Assembly (NCBI GenBank): GCA_947626225.1
Contig: CANQRH010000002.1
Coordinates: 124,001-188,000 of the forward strand
Direction of reading: 5' to 3'
Length of the DNA stretch: 64,000 nucleotides
From: Candidatus Gastranaerophilales bacterium
GTDB taxonomy: Bacteria > Cyanobacteriota > Vampirovibrionia > Gastranaerophilales > Gastranaerophilaceae
Shown here: positions 1 through 9,184 of the stretch, piece by piece
Position numbering within the stretch: the first letter of the stretch is position 1
Layout: each line of letters starts with the position of its first letter
Notes under the pieces: generated by a model
What the model was told of the DNA's origin: nothing
The model's database searches: none
Seen by the model: only the letters and a program-made list of their open reading frames with translations
Position numbers and translations under genes: made by a program

Positions 1-1647
1 TTGAATGTCATAAACGCTTCCGAAATTCAAATTGATTTAAATAACAACAAAATTTATGATGCCGGTGAAACCGTGTGTATTCCTGATGTGAGTGTCTTTA
101 GCGGCGATATTTCCAAAAATCAGGATGAAACCGCAAAAATTATAGGAGTTTCAGCTTCCGATGCGCTTAAAATTGGTTATCTTACCGATGCCTTTGCAGA
201 CGGGATTTTAGCATCAAAACGCGTTAAGTTGAAATTTACCGGAGAAGAAAATCAAAATTGCCGTTATGCAGATATTATTATTAATAACGCATCTTACAGA
301 GATATGCTTGTAAAATCCGGATTTGCTGCGGTTGACGGTAAAAAAGGCGATAATTTTTCCGAAGTTCTTTCTAAAGCCCGAAAACTTAATCTTGTTATAC
401 TTAATCACAAAAGCTCAAAATATCATAAACTCGATTGCAAATACGGCCTTATGGCACATGATGCCGTTTTAATTCTCAAAAATCAACTGCCGAAAGACGC
501 CAAACCTTGTAATTTTTGCCATACTCAAAAACTTAATCAGGCGGATAATACCGCGGTTAAAAATTTTGTTGTATCCGATGGCAGTATAAAAATGTATCTT
601 ACTGATTTTACGACAAAACTTAAACCCGACAATAAATGCAGTGCTCCGGTTTGTAAGGAAATTGTCAATCAAATAAATCAAAGTACAACAAGTATTGATA
701 TCGCCACTTACGGCTGGGATTTCCCGCCTGATATTAAATCCGCCATGGAAAAAGCATATTCGCGCGGTGTAAAAATCAGAGTTGTATATGACAGAACATC
801 TTTTCCGGATGATTTGGACAGCCTTTTAAAACTGACACTGCAAAAAAGCACCGATAACGACAAAATCCTTATGCATAATAAATTTATAATTTTTGATAAT
901 GCCAGAGTGATTACGGGTTCTATGAACTTTTCTCTTACGGGGCTGTCGGGCTTCAACGGCAACTGCGTATTTCTTATAAATTCCGCAGAAATAGCTTTGG
1001 CTTATAAAAAAGAGTTTGAACAGATGCTGAACGGTAAATTTCATAATAATAAAACCAAATATCCGATAAAAAACGTGCAATTGGGAAAGACAAAAATAGC
1101 GGTTTATTTCTCGCCAAAGGATAAGACGGTTTTAACGGCAGTTATACCGCTTGTAAATTCCGCTCAAAAATATATTTATATTCCCGCATTTGTGTTTACG
1201 CACGATGAACTTGCCCAAAGCTTAATATCAGCTAAAAAACGCGGAGTTGACGTAAAAATTATTGCGGATGCCGTAAACACTACAACCAAACGCAGCAAAA
1301 TTAAACTGCTCAGAAGTGCAAATATACCCGTTAAAATCGAAAATTATGCCGGTAAACTTCATTCCAAAAGCATAATTATTGATGATAAATATATAATATC
1401 AGGTTCCATGAATTTTTCTTACAGCGGAGAAAATAAAAATGATGAAAACTGTCTTATAATTGAGGACAGTTCACTTGCAAAATATTACCGCGGATTTTTT
1501 GAATACATTTGGGATCGCATACCCGATAAATATTTAAAACAGTATGTAAGAGCCGAGAGTCAAAATTCTATAGGTTCTTGTTCTGACGGTGTAGACAACA
1601 ATTTTGACGGGAAAGTTGATATGCTCGATGAAGGCTGCCGAAAGTAA
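1..1647 (+). CDS. Phospholipase D-like (HKD) family protein, probably truncated at the window's left edge
   Basis: Two HKD-like motifs (HNKFIIFDNARVITGSMNFS and HSKSIIIDDKYIISGSMNFS); N-terminal SNase-like region; KYHKLDCKYG...AKPCNFCH Cys/His motif; C-terminal DGVDNNFDGKVDMLDEGC. ORF begins at base 1. Confidence 0.8.
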   Translation: MNVINASEIQIDLNNNKIYDAGETVCIPDVSVFSGDISKNQDETAKIIGVSASDALKIGYLTDAFADGILASKRVKLKFTGEENQNCRYADIIINNASYRDMLVKSGFAAVDGKKGDNFSEVLSKARKLNLVILNHKSSKYHKLDCKYGLMAHDAVLILKNQLPKDAKPCNFCHTQKLNQADNTAVKNFVVSDGSIKMYLTDFTTKLKPDNKCSAPVCKEIVNQINQSTTSIDIATYGWDFPPDIKSAMEKAYSRGVKIRVVYDRTSFPDDLDSLLKLTLQKSTDNDKILMHNKFIIFDNARVITGSMNFSLTGLSGFNGNCVFLINSAEIALAYKKEFEQMLNGKFHNNKTKYPIKNVQLGKTKIAVYFSPKDKTVLTAVIPLVNSAQKYIYIPAFVFTHDELAQSLISAKKRGVDVKIIADAVNTTTKRSKIKLLRSANIPVKIENYAGKLHSKSIIIDDKYIISGSMNFSYSGENKNDENCLIIEDSSLAKYYRGFFEYIWDRIPDKYLKQYVRAESQNSIGSCSDGVDNNFDGKVDMLDEGCRK

Positions 1648-1669
1648 TTATCCTTAATTTATACAGACT

Positions 1670-2386
1670 TTAGTAATTGGGTACAATTTTCGCTTCGACC
1701 TGTTTATACGCATTTATACTGTTATTAAGACTTTTTACAAGCTCTGCCGCGGTTTGTGCATTATAGAATCTGCCGCTTGTTACCAGTGAAGTGCATTCAA
1801 GCTGTGATAAATCATCTTCATTATCAATGTTAAAAGCTATAACATCAATTTTTACGTCTTTTCTTACTTTTATCAGCTCCATTACATATTTGCAGGGGCT
1901 TTCATCACAATTTTCTCCGCCGTCTGTCAGTAAAATTATATGCTTTTTACCGCTAAATCCGATAAAATCATTTTTTACGGCCTGTTTAAGCGAATAAGTA
2001 ATAGGTGTCATACCTCTGGGTTTTATTCGGGCAAGCGAATTATATATTTCACGTCCGTTCCCTGTACTTACCGGATTAACAAGCATTGATGCTTTACAAG
2101 CTTCCATCGGCGTAAATCCCATTCTGTGACCGTAAACACGTAAGCCTACCGATATGTTCGGATTTAACTCCGGTAAAAGCTTTTTCATTGTTTCTACCAT
2201 CAAATCCACTTTTCTTTTCCCGTCAAGATATTCTTCCATACTGTTTGAAAAATCCAGTATAAAAAGTATTCTTTCGTCTTCTTCAATGTTTGAAGCGGAA
2301 TAATTATTTCTGTTATAGACGCCGTAATTATCCGCAAAAACAAATATCGGAGTTAAAAGTATTATTATAAGTATTAAAATCCTCAT
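1670..2386 (-). CDS. von Willebrand factor A domain protein, secreted
   Basis: MIDAS-like DFSNSMEEYLDGKRKVDLM and LLTDGGENC; N-terminal hydrophobic signal MRILILIIILLTPIFVFA. Confidence 0.8.
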   Translation of the reverse strand: MRILILIIILLTPIFVFADNYGVYNRNNYSASNIEEDERILFILDFSNSMEEYLDGKRKVDLMVETMKKLLPELNPNISVGLRVYGHRMGFTPMEACKASMLVNPVSTGNGREIYNSLARIKPRGMTPITYSLKQAVKNDFIGFSGKKHIILLTDGGENCDESPCKYVMELIKVRKDVKIDVIAFNIDNEDDLSQLECTSLVTSGRFYNAQTAAELVKSLNNSINAYKQVEAKIVPNY

Positions 2387-2481
2387 ATCGATAACAATTT
2401 TAATCCGGTGTATCTTATACTGCCACTTGCTATCGGATTACCTGTTTGACGATTATTTTTTAGTGAAATATTATAATAACT

Positions 2482-3702
2482 ATGAATGAATTAATTACAA
2501 ATGCCGAAAAAACTTTAAGTAAAGAATTTGAATATATTGAACGAATTCGTGATTTTAATCAGAAAAAGGTTCTTGATGCGTTTATAAAAAACAAGGTTGC
2601 TCCCGAACATTTTTATACCGTATCGGGTTACGGTCATGATGATTTGGGCAGAGAGGTTCTTGACAGAGTTTATGCGGATGTATTTAAAGCCGAAAAAGCA
2701 CTTGTAAGAATACATTTTGCATCGGGAACGCATACTCTTGCCTGCTGTCTTTTTGGTAATCTGCGTCCAGGGGACAAACTCGTATCAGTTGCGGGCGCAC
2801 CTTATGATACTATGCAAGAGGTTATCGGAACGGCGGGAGATGATGAAACCAAAGAGGATTCTTTGATTGCTCACGGAGTGCTTTATAATGAAGTTCCGCT
2901 TAAAAATAACGAAGTCGATTATGAAAATATCGAAAATTATATTAACAAAACTGTTAAAATGGTTTTAATTCAGCGTTCAAAGGGGTATTCAACAAGAAAA
3001 TCGCTGACTATAGAAGATATTGAAAAAATATGTTCGATTGTTAAAAAGAAAAATCCCGATTGTATATGTTTTGTCGATAACTGTTACGGAGAATTCACGG
3101 ATGAGCGCGAACCTATAGAAGCTGGCGCGGATTTAATCGCGGGTTCTTTAATTAAAAACCCCGGAGGCGGTATAGTTGAAGCGGGCGGATACATTGCAGG
3201 AAAGGCAAAGTATGTTGATAAAGCTGCCAATCGTCTTACGGCGCCGGGAATAGGGTGTGAAGGCGGTGCGATGTTCAATCAGCATCGGCTTATTTTCCAG
3301 GGGCTTTTTATGGCACCGTCCGTAGTCTGTGATGCCGTAAAAGGTGTTATACTTGCCTCAAAAGTATTTGACGAAATCGGTTACGACAGTGCACCGAAAT
3401 ATTACGAAAAACGCACCGATATTATACAAAATATTACTTTCGGTTCCGCAGAGCCGTTAATAAACTTTTGCAAAACAATACAATCTCTTTCTCCCGTAAA
3501 CGGCTATGTTACGCCTGTTCCGGAATACATTCCGGGATACGAAGATAAAGTAATCATGGCAGGCGGTACTTTTATTGAAGGTTCCACTATTGAACTTTCA
3601 GCTGACGGGCCTTTGAGAGAGCCTTATACGGCTTATTTGCAGGGCGGATTAAATTATGCGCATGTAAAACTCGCTTTATCGGAAATTGTTGAGCGAATAT
3701 AA
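2482..3702 (+). CDS. Methionine gamma-lyase family / aluminium resistance protein (PLP-dependent)
   Basis: HFASGTHTLACCLFGNLRPGDKLVSVAGAPYDTMQEVIG, FVDNCYGEF and SLIKNPGGG typical of this PLP family. Confidence 0.8.
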   Translation: MNELITNAEKTLSKEFEYIERIRDFNQKKVLDAFIKNKVAPEHFYTVSGYGHDDLGREVLDRVYADVFKAEKALVRIHFASGTHTLACCLFGNLRPGDKLVSVAGAPYDTMQEVIGTAGDDETKEDSLIAHGVLYNEVPLKNNEVDYENIENYINKTVKMVLIQRSKGYSTRKSLTIEDIEKICSIVKKKNPDCICFVDNCYGEFTDEREPIEAGADLIAGSLIKNPGGGIVEAGGYIAGKAKYVDKAANRLTAPGIGCEGGAMFNQHRLIFQGLFMAPSVVCDAVKGVILASKVFDEIGYDSAPKYYEKRTDIIQNITFGSAEPLINFCKTIQSLSPVNGYVTPVPEYIPGYEDKVIMAGGTFIEGSTIELSADGPLREPYTAYLQGGLNYAHVKLALSEIVERI

Positions 3703-3874
3703 AAGCCAATAAATTCAATTGTAAAGTTTAGTAAAGTTTAAAATAACCATATATAACTAATTCTTAAGGATTAGTTATAAATAAATTTTAATTCGGTTGA
3801 CTGATAATTTTTTGTGGTAAACTGTTATAGTGTCCCATAATGGATAATCAGTAAAAAAAAAGAGGATGGTTTAA

Positions 3875-5566
3875 ATGTCATTACCAAATGTAGCATATTT
3901 TTCAATGGAAATTGCAATGGATCAGTCTTTAAAGACTTATTCGGGAGGATTAGGATTTTTGGCAGGCTCTCACATGCTTTCTGCCGGATATCTGCAAATG
4001 CCTATGGTCGGTGTAACGATTTTATGGTCATACGGTTATTATGACCAGAGAATTGCACATGACGGACAAGTCGAAGTCGCTTATATCAGAAAATATTATG
4101 ATTTCTTAAAAGATATCAATGTTTCAACGGAAGTTGAAATTTTCGGCGAGAAAGTAAAAGTTAAAGCTTATCTCGTTGAACCCGATTTATTCGGAACATG
4201 TCCGGTTTACCTTTTAACTACTGATATTGAAGGTAACAGTGATTGGGCAAAAAGTATTTCGCATAAACTTTATGACGGAAACGAAGAAATCCGTATTGCT
4301 CAGGAAACGGTTCTCGGTGTTGCGGGTGTAAGAATACTTCAACAAGTCGGATATAACTTTGATGTAATCCACATGAACGAAGGACATGCACTTCCGGCGG
4401 CATTTGAACTTTTAAGACAATATAACGGAAATCTCGATGAAGTTAAAAAGAAAACCGTATTTACAACTCACACCCCTGTTGCTGCGGGTAATGAAGTTCA
4501 CTGGGTTGATAAACTCCTTAAAGGCGGTTTCTTTGCGGGATGTTCAAGAGAAACGGCTGTTCAATTAGGCGGTGAAAACTTCTCGCTTACCGTAGCTGCT
4601 CTCAGAATGTCAAGACTGGCAAATGCTGTATCACAGCTTCACGGACTTGTTTCCAATAAGATGTGGGAATGGGTTGAAGGCAGATGCCCGATTAGAGCTA
4701 TTACAAATGCCGTAAACCTTCATTATTGGCAGGATGAACGTATTAAAAATGCCGTAACTCCCGAACAACTTCTTGAAGTTAAGCGAGAAATGAAGGCAGA
4801 ATTGTTTGAATATGTTGCAAACGTTGCCGGTAAAAGATTTGATCCCGATGTTTTAACCATTACATGGGCAAGACGTTTTGCGGATTACAAACGTGCTTGG
4901 CTCATTTTAATGGATAACGAAAGAATTACCAAACTACTCGATGATAATAAAATACAAATTATTTTTGCGGGTAAATTCCACCCCGATGATGTTATGGGCA
5001 AAGATATGTTTAACAAACTGTTGAATCGTTCTCACAGCCTTAAAAACGTTGTCGTTTTGCCTGGATATGAACTTGAACTATCGGGCAAATTGAAACGCGG
5101 TTCGGATATCTGGCTCAATACTCCGCTCAGACCGTTTGAAGCTTCGGGGACTTCCGGTATGTCCGCTAATATGAACGGTGCTTTACACCTGTCTATTTAT
5201 GACGGATGGACTGTCGAAGGTACGTTTAACGGAATTAACGGCTTTACGGTTGAATATCCGGGACTTGATGATGAAATGCCATGGGAAGAACGTCATTGGA
5301 AAGATCATGAATGTGTTATGAATATAATCGAAAATGAGATAATTCCTACATACTACGAAAACAAACAAGAATGGGCAAGATTGATGCGTCAGGCTATCAG
5401 AACTTCAGAAGCTTACTTCAATTCTGACAGAATGGTAATTGAATACTACAACAGACTTTATAAGCCGATTGCCCACAGTGATTCCACATCAGGCGAGGAA
5501 AAGAAGGAGATGAAAATCTCGGAAACTCCTACATTTGATGCGTGGACTTTCTCAAATATTAAATAA
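3875..5566 (+). CDS. glgP: Alpha-glucan phosphorylase (short form)
   Basis: NVAYFSMEIAMDQSLKTYSGGLGFLAGSH; TTHTPVAAGNEVH; NTPLRPFEASGTSGMSANMNG. Confidence 0.9.
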   Translation: MSLPNVAYFSMEIAMDQSLKTYSGGLGFLAGSHMLSAGYLQMPMVGVTILWSYGYYDQRIAHDGQVEVAYIRKYYDFLKDINVSTEVEIFGEKVKVKAYLVEPDLFGTCPVYLLTTDIEGNSDWAKSISHKLYDGNEEIRIAQETVLGVAGVRILQQVGYNFDVIHMNEGHALPAAFELLRQYNGNLDEVKKKTVFTTHTPVAAGNEVHWVDKLLKGGFFAGCSRETAVQLGGENFSLTVAALRMSRLANAVSQLHGLVSNKMWEWVEGRCPIRAITNAVNLHYWQDERIKNAVTPEQLLEVKREMKAELFEYVANVAGKRFDPDVLTITWARRFADYKRAWLILMDNERITKLLDDNKIQIIFAGKFHPDDVMGKDMFNKLLNRSHSLKNVVVLPGYELELSGKLKRGSDIWLNTPLRPFEASGTSGMSANMNGALHLSIYDGWTVEGTFNGINGFTVEYPGLDDEMPWEERHWKDHECVMNIIENEIIPTYYENKQEWARLMRQAIRTSEAYFNSDRMVIEYYNRLYKPIAHSDSTSGEEKKEMKISETPTFDAWTFSNIK

Positions 5567-5597
5567 TAAAAAAGAGGCTATATGCCTCTTTTTTTTA
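5567..5597. terminator. Bidirectional rho-independent terminator between convergent glgP and FAD oxidoreductase
   Basis: AAAAAAGAGGC-TATAT-GCCTCTTTTTTTT. Confidence 0.85.
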
Positions 5598-6867
5598 TGT
5601 ATTTTACAATGCCTTCCCCCATGGAAAAACAGCTTGCCTGAACCCTTAGAGCGGCTTGGGACAAAAAATCCGCAGAAATGCAGCGTCCGGCAATGAATAA
5701 ATTGTCAATATCCGCTGAAATCAAGCTTTCGGCAGGAAGCTGATAATCCCTGACCTTTTGTAATTCCGAAGCGTTTTTGTCGGAAGAATGTACATCTACG
5801 GGATAATTTGAGATTAATACCGGATTTTCAAATGTTTTACCCGACTTTAAATCATCTATTGTGTATACGTATCTGCCTTTAATTCTTCCGGAAACCCTTA
5901 TGCCTAATTCATCGGCTATATTTGAAATATAAGCGTTTTCAAAGCCTTTTAAGTATTTTTTGCAAAAGTTTGCAAGCCTGAATATACTCTTTCTCGCTTC
6001 TGTCAAGCCTTTTGAGGTTTCGAAAATATCGAGAGAACCGCTGTTTGATATAATTCTGGGACAGTTAAAAGCAATACAGGAAGGCATTCCGGCTATAGTA
6101 AATACCTGAAAATAGTTTCTGTCCTCATCTTTAAGTATTCCGTCACGCACAGCCTTATCAAATAAGGGTTTTAATGCCCATTCTTTATCCCATGTACAGG
6201 CTGTAGAAAGGTGTGTAACACCGTCTATACGCTCAACAGTAGTGACGTCCCTGTCGCTGTCAAGAGCGCTAATCCACTTGCCAAACGCATCAGTATCAAC
6301 TCCGCCCATAATAAAGCGCAAACTCTGCGGCTGATATTTTTCTTCAAGAAATTCACAATTACAAAGTTTTCCGATTTCGCAATTTCCTGTTGTATCAATT
6401 ACATATCTCGCTTCGATATTTACCGATAATTCTTTTTTCTCATTTTGTAACTTATCGTTATATACTGATAATATTTCTTTTGATATTATTATCTTTTTAA
6501 TTAAGCGGTTATCAATTATAACATCCTGTATATGTGCATTAAAAAGCACATCCACATTGGCTTTTTGCATTAAAGAATCCAAGGCGCACTTGCACAGTTC
6601 CGGATTGAACCAGCCTTGATTATTTTGATAAGTGATTTGACCGCCCACAGACTTTAATTCAGCAGTCAAAGCATTGTAAAATTCCGTATTAATTTGATTT
6701 TCGCCGGATTTCATAACCGGAATTACGAGTCCTGACGTGATAGTGCCGCCAAGATGTATTTTCTTTTCAAGCAGGAGTGTTTTATAACCTGAAATACCTG
6801 CCGTATAAGCAGCCGCACAGCCGGCTGTACCGCCTCCGATTACAATAAAATCATACTTTAAATCCAT
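5578..6867 (-). CDS. FAD-dependent oxidoreductase
   Basis: N-terminal DFIVIGGGTAGCAAAYTAGISGYKTLLLEK dinucleotide-binding motif; C-terminal IDNLFIAGRCISADFLSQAALRVQASCFSMGEG. Confidence 0.85.
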   Translation of the reverse strand: MDLKYDFIVIGGGTAGCAAAYTAGISGYKTLLLEKKIHLGGTITSGLVIPVMKSGENQINTEFYNALTAELKSVGGQITYQNNQGWFNPELCKCALDSLMQKANVDVLFNAHIQDVIIDNRLIKKIIISKEILSVYNDKLQNEKKELSVNIEARYVIDTTGNCEIGKLCNCEFLEEKYQPQSLRFIMGGVDTDAFGKWISALDSDRDVTTVERIDGVTHLSTACTWDKEWALKPLFDKAVRDGILKDEDRNYFQVFTIAGMPSCIAFNCPRIISNSGSLDIFETSKGLTEARKSIFRLANFCKKYLKGFENAYISNIADELGIRVSGRIKGRYVYTIDDLKSGKTFENPVLISNYPVDVHSSDKNASELQKVRDYQLPAESLISADIDNLFIAGRCISADFLSQAALRVQASCFSMGEGIVKYIKKRGI

Positions 6868-6934
6868 ATGTATATTATATATTGCCTTTTCATTAATACA
6901 AAATAATTAAGCAATATTAATATATTATGACGGA

Positions 6935-8125
6935 TTAGCTTTTGGAATACTGTTTTATAAACTTGGAACTTGACATAAGAGTTGAATTTTCAACCTCTTT
7001 TTTATGAGCGGCAATTATTGCCTCGTTAGAGGCGTTTAAATTTTCATCACGATAAAATATACCTGCCTTTGTTTTTAAAAGCCCTAAATCGTATTGTGAA
7101 AGTTCATGTTTTATAAGTGATTTATTTTTAACGGCAACAGTACCCGTATATTTTTTTTGACTGTCCGAATAAATTTTACCGACAAAAAATCCGGCGTTTA
7201 TAAATGCGTTTCTTACGGAAGCTGAATTTGAATAAGTTAAAATCATACCGTTATCATCGAGCCGGTTAAAAAGCAGTTTAAAAAAGTCAATAGTCCAAAG
7301 GCAAGGACATTTTGCCGGAGTAAATGCATCTAAAAAAACATAATTATATATAAAATTATCATTTTTAAGAACTTCCCGTGCATCATTGTTGTTTGTTATA
7401 AAATTAAAATTAAACAATTTTAAGGCGTTTAGGGTGCTTTTATGGCGTTTAGATATATGGAGATAATATATATTATGTAAGAAGGCGATTAATTTGCTTA
7501 CAGGGTTAGTTATATACCTTTTATTTTTATAAAATGCGTATAAACCCTTCATATAATTGCTGAAATATTTTCGATATTTAAATGAAAACAGAATTTTTTC
7601 CGATTCTTTATCAATATTTTCAATTATTTTTTGAAGCAGTAATTCATCAACTTCTTCTCTTAAATAAAATATACCCTTGGGCTTTTTAGAGAGCATTCGT
7701 TTTATTTTTTCATTTTCAAACGGCAGTTTATTATTTTTTATATTATTTTTATTGCTTATAAAAAACGGTGATAAATTCATTAAAATTTTATCCGTATCCA
7801 CGGCATGTATAAAAATTTTATATTTCTCGTTATCGGTAACTATCTTATCGTTATATTTAATATTATCGGAATATGTCGTTTCGTTATATATGAAATTTAA
7901 GAAAAAATTTATAAAACTTTTTGTGTTATATCCGATTCCGAAACATAAATCCAAAATTTTTATTTCGTTATTTTTTTTAAAGTAATTTTCAAATTCCGCA
8001 GGAAGAATAAATTTTTCATAAGCTTCACTCAAAGCACCGTAAGTTGAGTGGTAAATATCGTCCGCATCGGGAGAAAACAGACCTGTTGAACCGTCGTTTG
8101 TAAAATATGGGTATAGCTTATACAT
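6935..8125 (-). CDS. MnmC-like (DUF752) SAM-dependent methyltransferase domain protein
   Basis: KILDLCFGIGYNTKSF and YVFLDAFTPAKCPCLWTIDFFKLLFNRLDDNGMILTYSNSASVRNAFINAGF. Confidence 0.75.
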   Translation of the reverse strand: MYKLYPYFTNDGSTGLFSPDADDIYHSTYGALSEAYEKFILPAEFENYFKKNNEIKILDLCFGIGYNTKSFINFFLNFIYNETTYSDNIKYNDKIVTDNEKYKIFIHAVDTDKILMNLSPFFISNKNNIKNNKLPFENEKIKRMLSKKPKGIFYLREEVDELLLQKIIENIDKESEKILFSFKYRKYFSNYMKGLYAFYKNKRYITNPVSKLIAFLHNIYYLHISKRHKSTLNALKLFNFNFITNNNDAREVLKNDNFIYNYVFLDAFTPAKCPCLWTIDFFKLLFNRLDDNGMILTYSNSASVRNAFINAGFFVGKIYSDSQKKYTGTVAVKNKSLIKHELSQYDLGLLKTKAGIFYRDENLNASNEAIIAAHKKEVENSTLMSSSKFIKQYSKS

Positions 8126-8239
8126 ATATTTATTATAATAAAACGCGTATAATGATACAAAATTCTTTATATATCTTCATTTTTTGGCAATTTTTGGTAT
8201 TTATGATACAATAACACAGTACTAATTAAGAGGAAAAGT

Positions 8240-9184
8240 ATGAAAATCAGCGTAAAAGTACCTGCTACGGCAGCAAATTTAGGTCCCGGGTTTGATTGTC
8301 TGGGTGTTGCTTTGCCGATATTTAATACAATTACGATAGAAGAAACCGTTTTACCCGGCACAGGTATTGAAATAAATGCAATAAAAGATGAAACGAATAT
8401 TGAAGATGTTATATTAGATCATACGCCAATGGACGAAAACAGCCTGATATATAAAGCTGTTGAGCTTTTGTACAACTCTATCGGGCAGTCGCCAAGCGAA
8501 TTAAAGATTACCGTACAAACGCAAATACCTATCACAAGAGGTCTAGGAAGCAGTGCATCGGTTATTGTCGGCGGGCTTTTGGCGGCTAATGAACTTTTAG
8601 GACATCCTGCGGATGAACAGGCCCTTTTATCTCTGGCAGCGGAACTTGAAGGGCATCCGGATAATACCACGCCTGCCATTACCGGAGGAATGGTCATTTC
8701 ATCTCAGGAAGATGACGGAAGTGTTGTATATTCAAAGCTTGACTGGCCTTCTGAATGGAATATAACGGTTTGCGTACCTGATTTTGAGCTTTCAACCGAT
8801 ATTTCACGCTCGGTATTGCCTAAAGATGTTCCTTTAGAGGATGCGGTGTTTAATTTAAAAAGATTCGGAATGTTTGTTCAAGCGGTAAATACAAGGGATA
8901 TAAACCTTATGAAACGTGCATTACAGGACAAACTTCATCAGCCGTACAGAATGAAACTTGTTCCGGGACTTGAACGCATAATTGATAATTTAAAGCATGA
9001 AGAAGACGTATTCGGCTGTGTATTAAGCGGTTCCGGGCCGACAATAATTGTAATTTCTCTAAAAAGCGCCGTTGAAAAGATAAAATCAACGGTAAAAGAA
9101 ACTTGGAAAGATATGAACGTAAAAGTCAATATTATGACATTACCGGTAGAACAAGACGGTGCACAGGTTTTGTCCAATGACTAG
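8240..9184 (+). CDS. thrB: Homoserine kinase
   Basis: KVPATAANLGPGFDCLGVAL; GHP kinase PITRGLGSSASVIVGGLLAAN; VLSGSGPTI. Confidence 0.92.
   Translation: MKISVKVPATAANLGPGFDCLGVALPIFNTITIEETVLPGTGIEINAIKDETNIEDVILDHTPMDENSLIYKAVELLYNSIGQSPSELKITVQTQIPITRGLGSSASVIVGGLLAANELLGHPADEQALLSLAAELEGHPDNTTPAITGGMVISSQEDDGSVVYSKLDWPSEWNITVCVPDFELSTDISRSVLPKDVPLEDAVFNLKRFGMFVQAVNTRDINLMKRALQDKLHQPYRMKLVPGLERIIDNLKHEEDVFGCVLSGSGPTIIVISLKSAVEKIKSTVKETWKDMNVKVNIMTLPVEQDGAQVLSND

Noticed and set aside
3720-3745. Two TAAAGTTT copies upstream of glgP
   Set aside because: They resemble the -35 half of the sigma-28-like element but no GCCG/CCCG box occurs at the required spacing.
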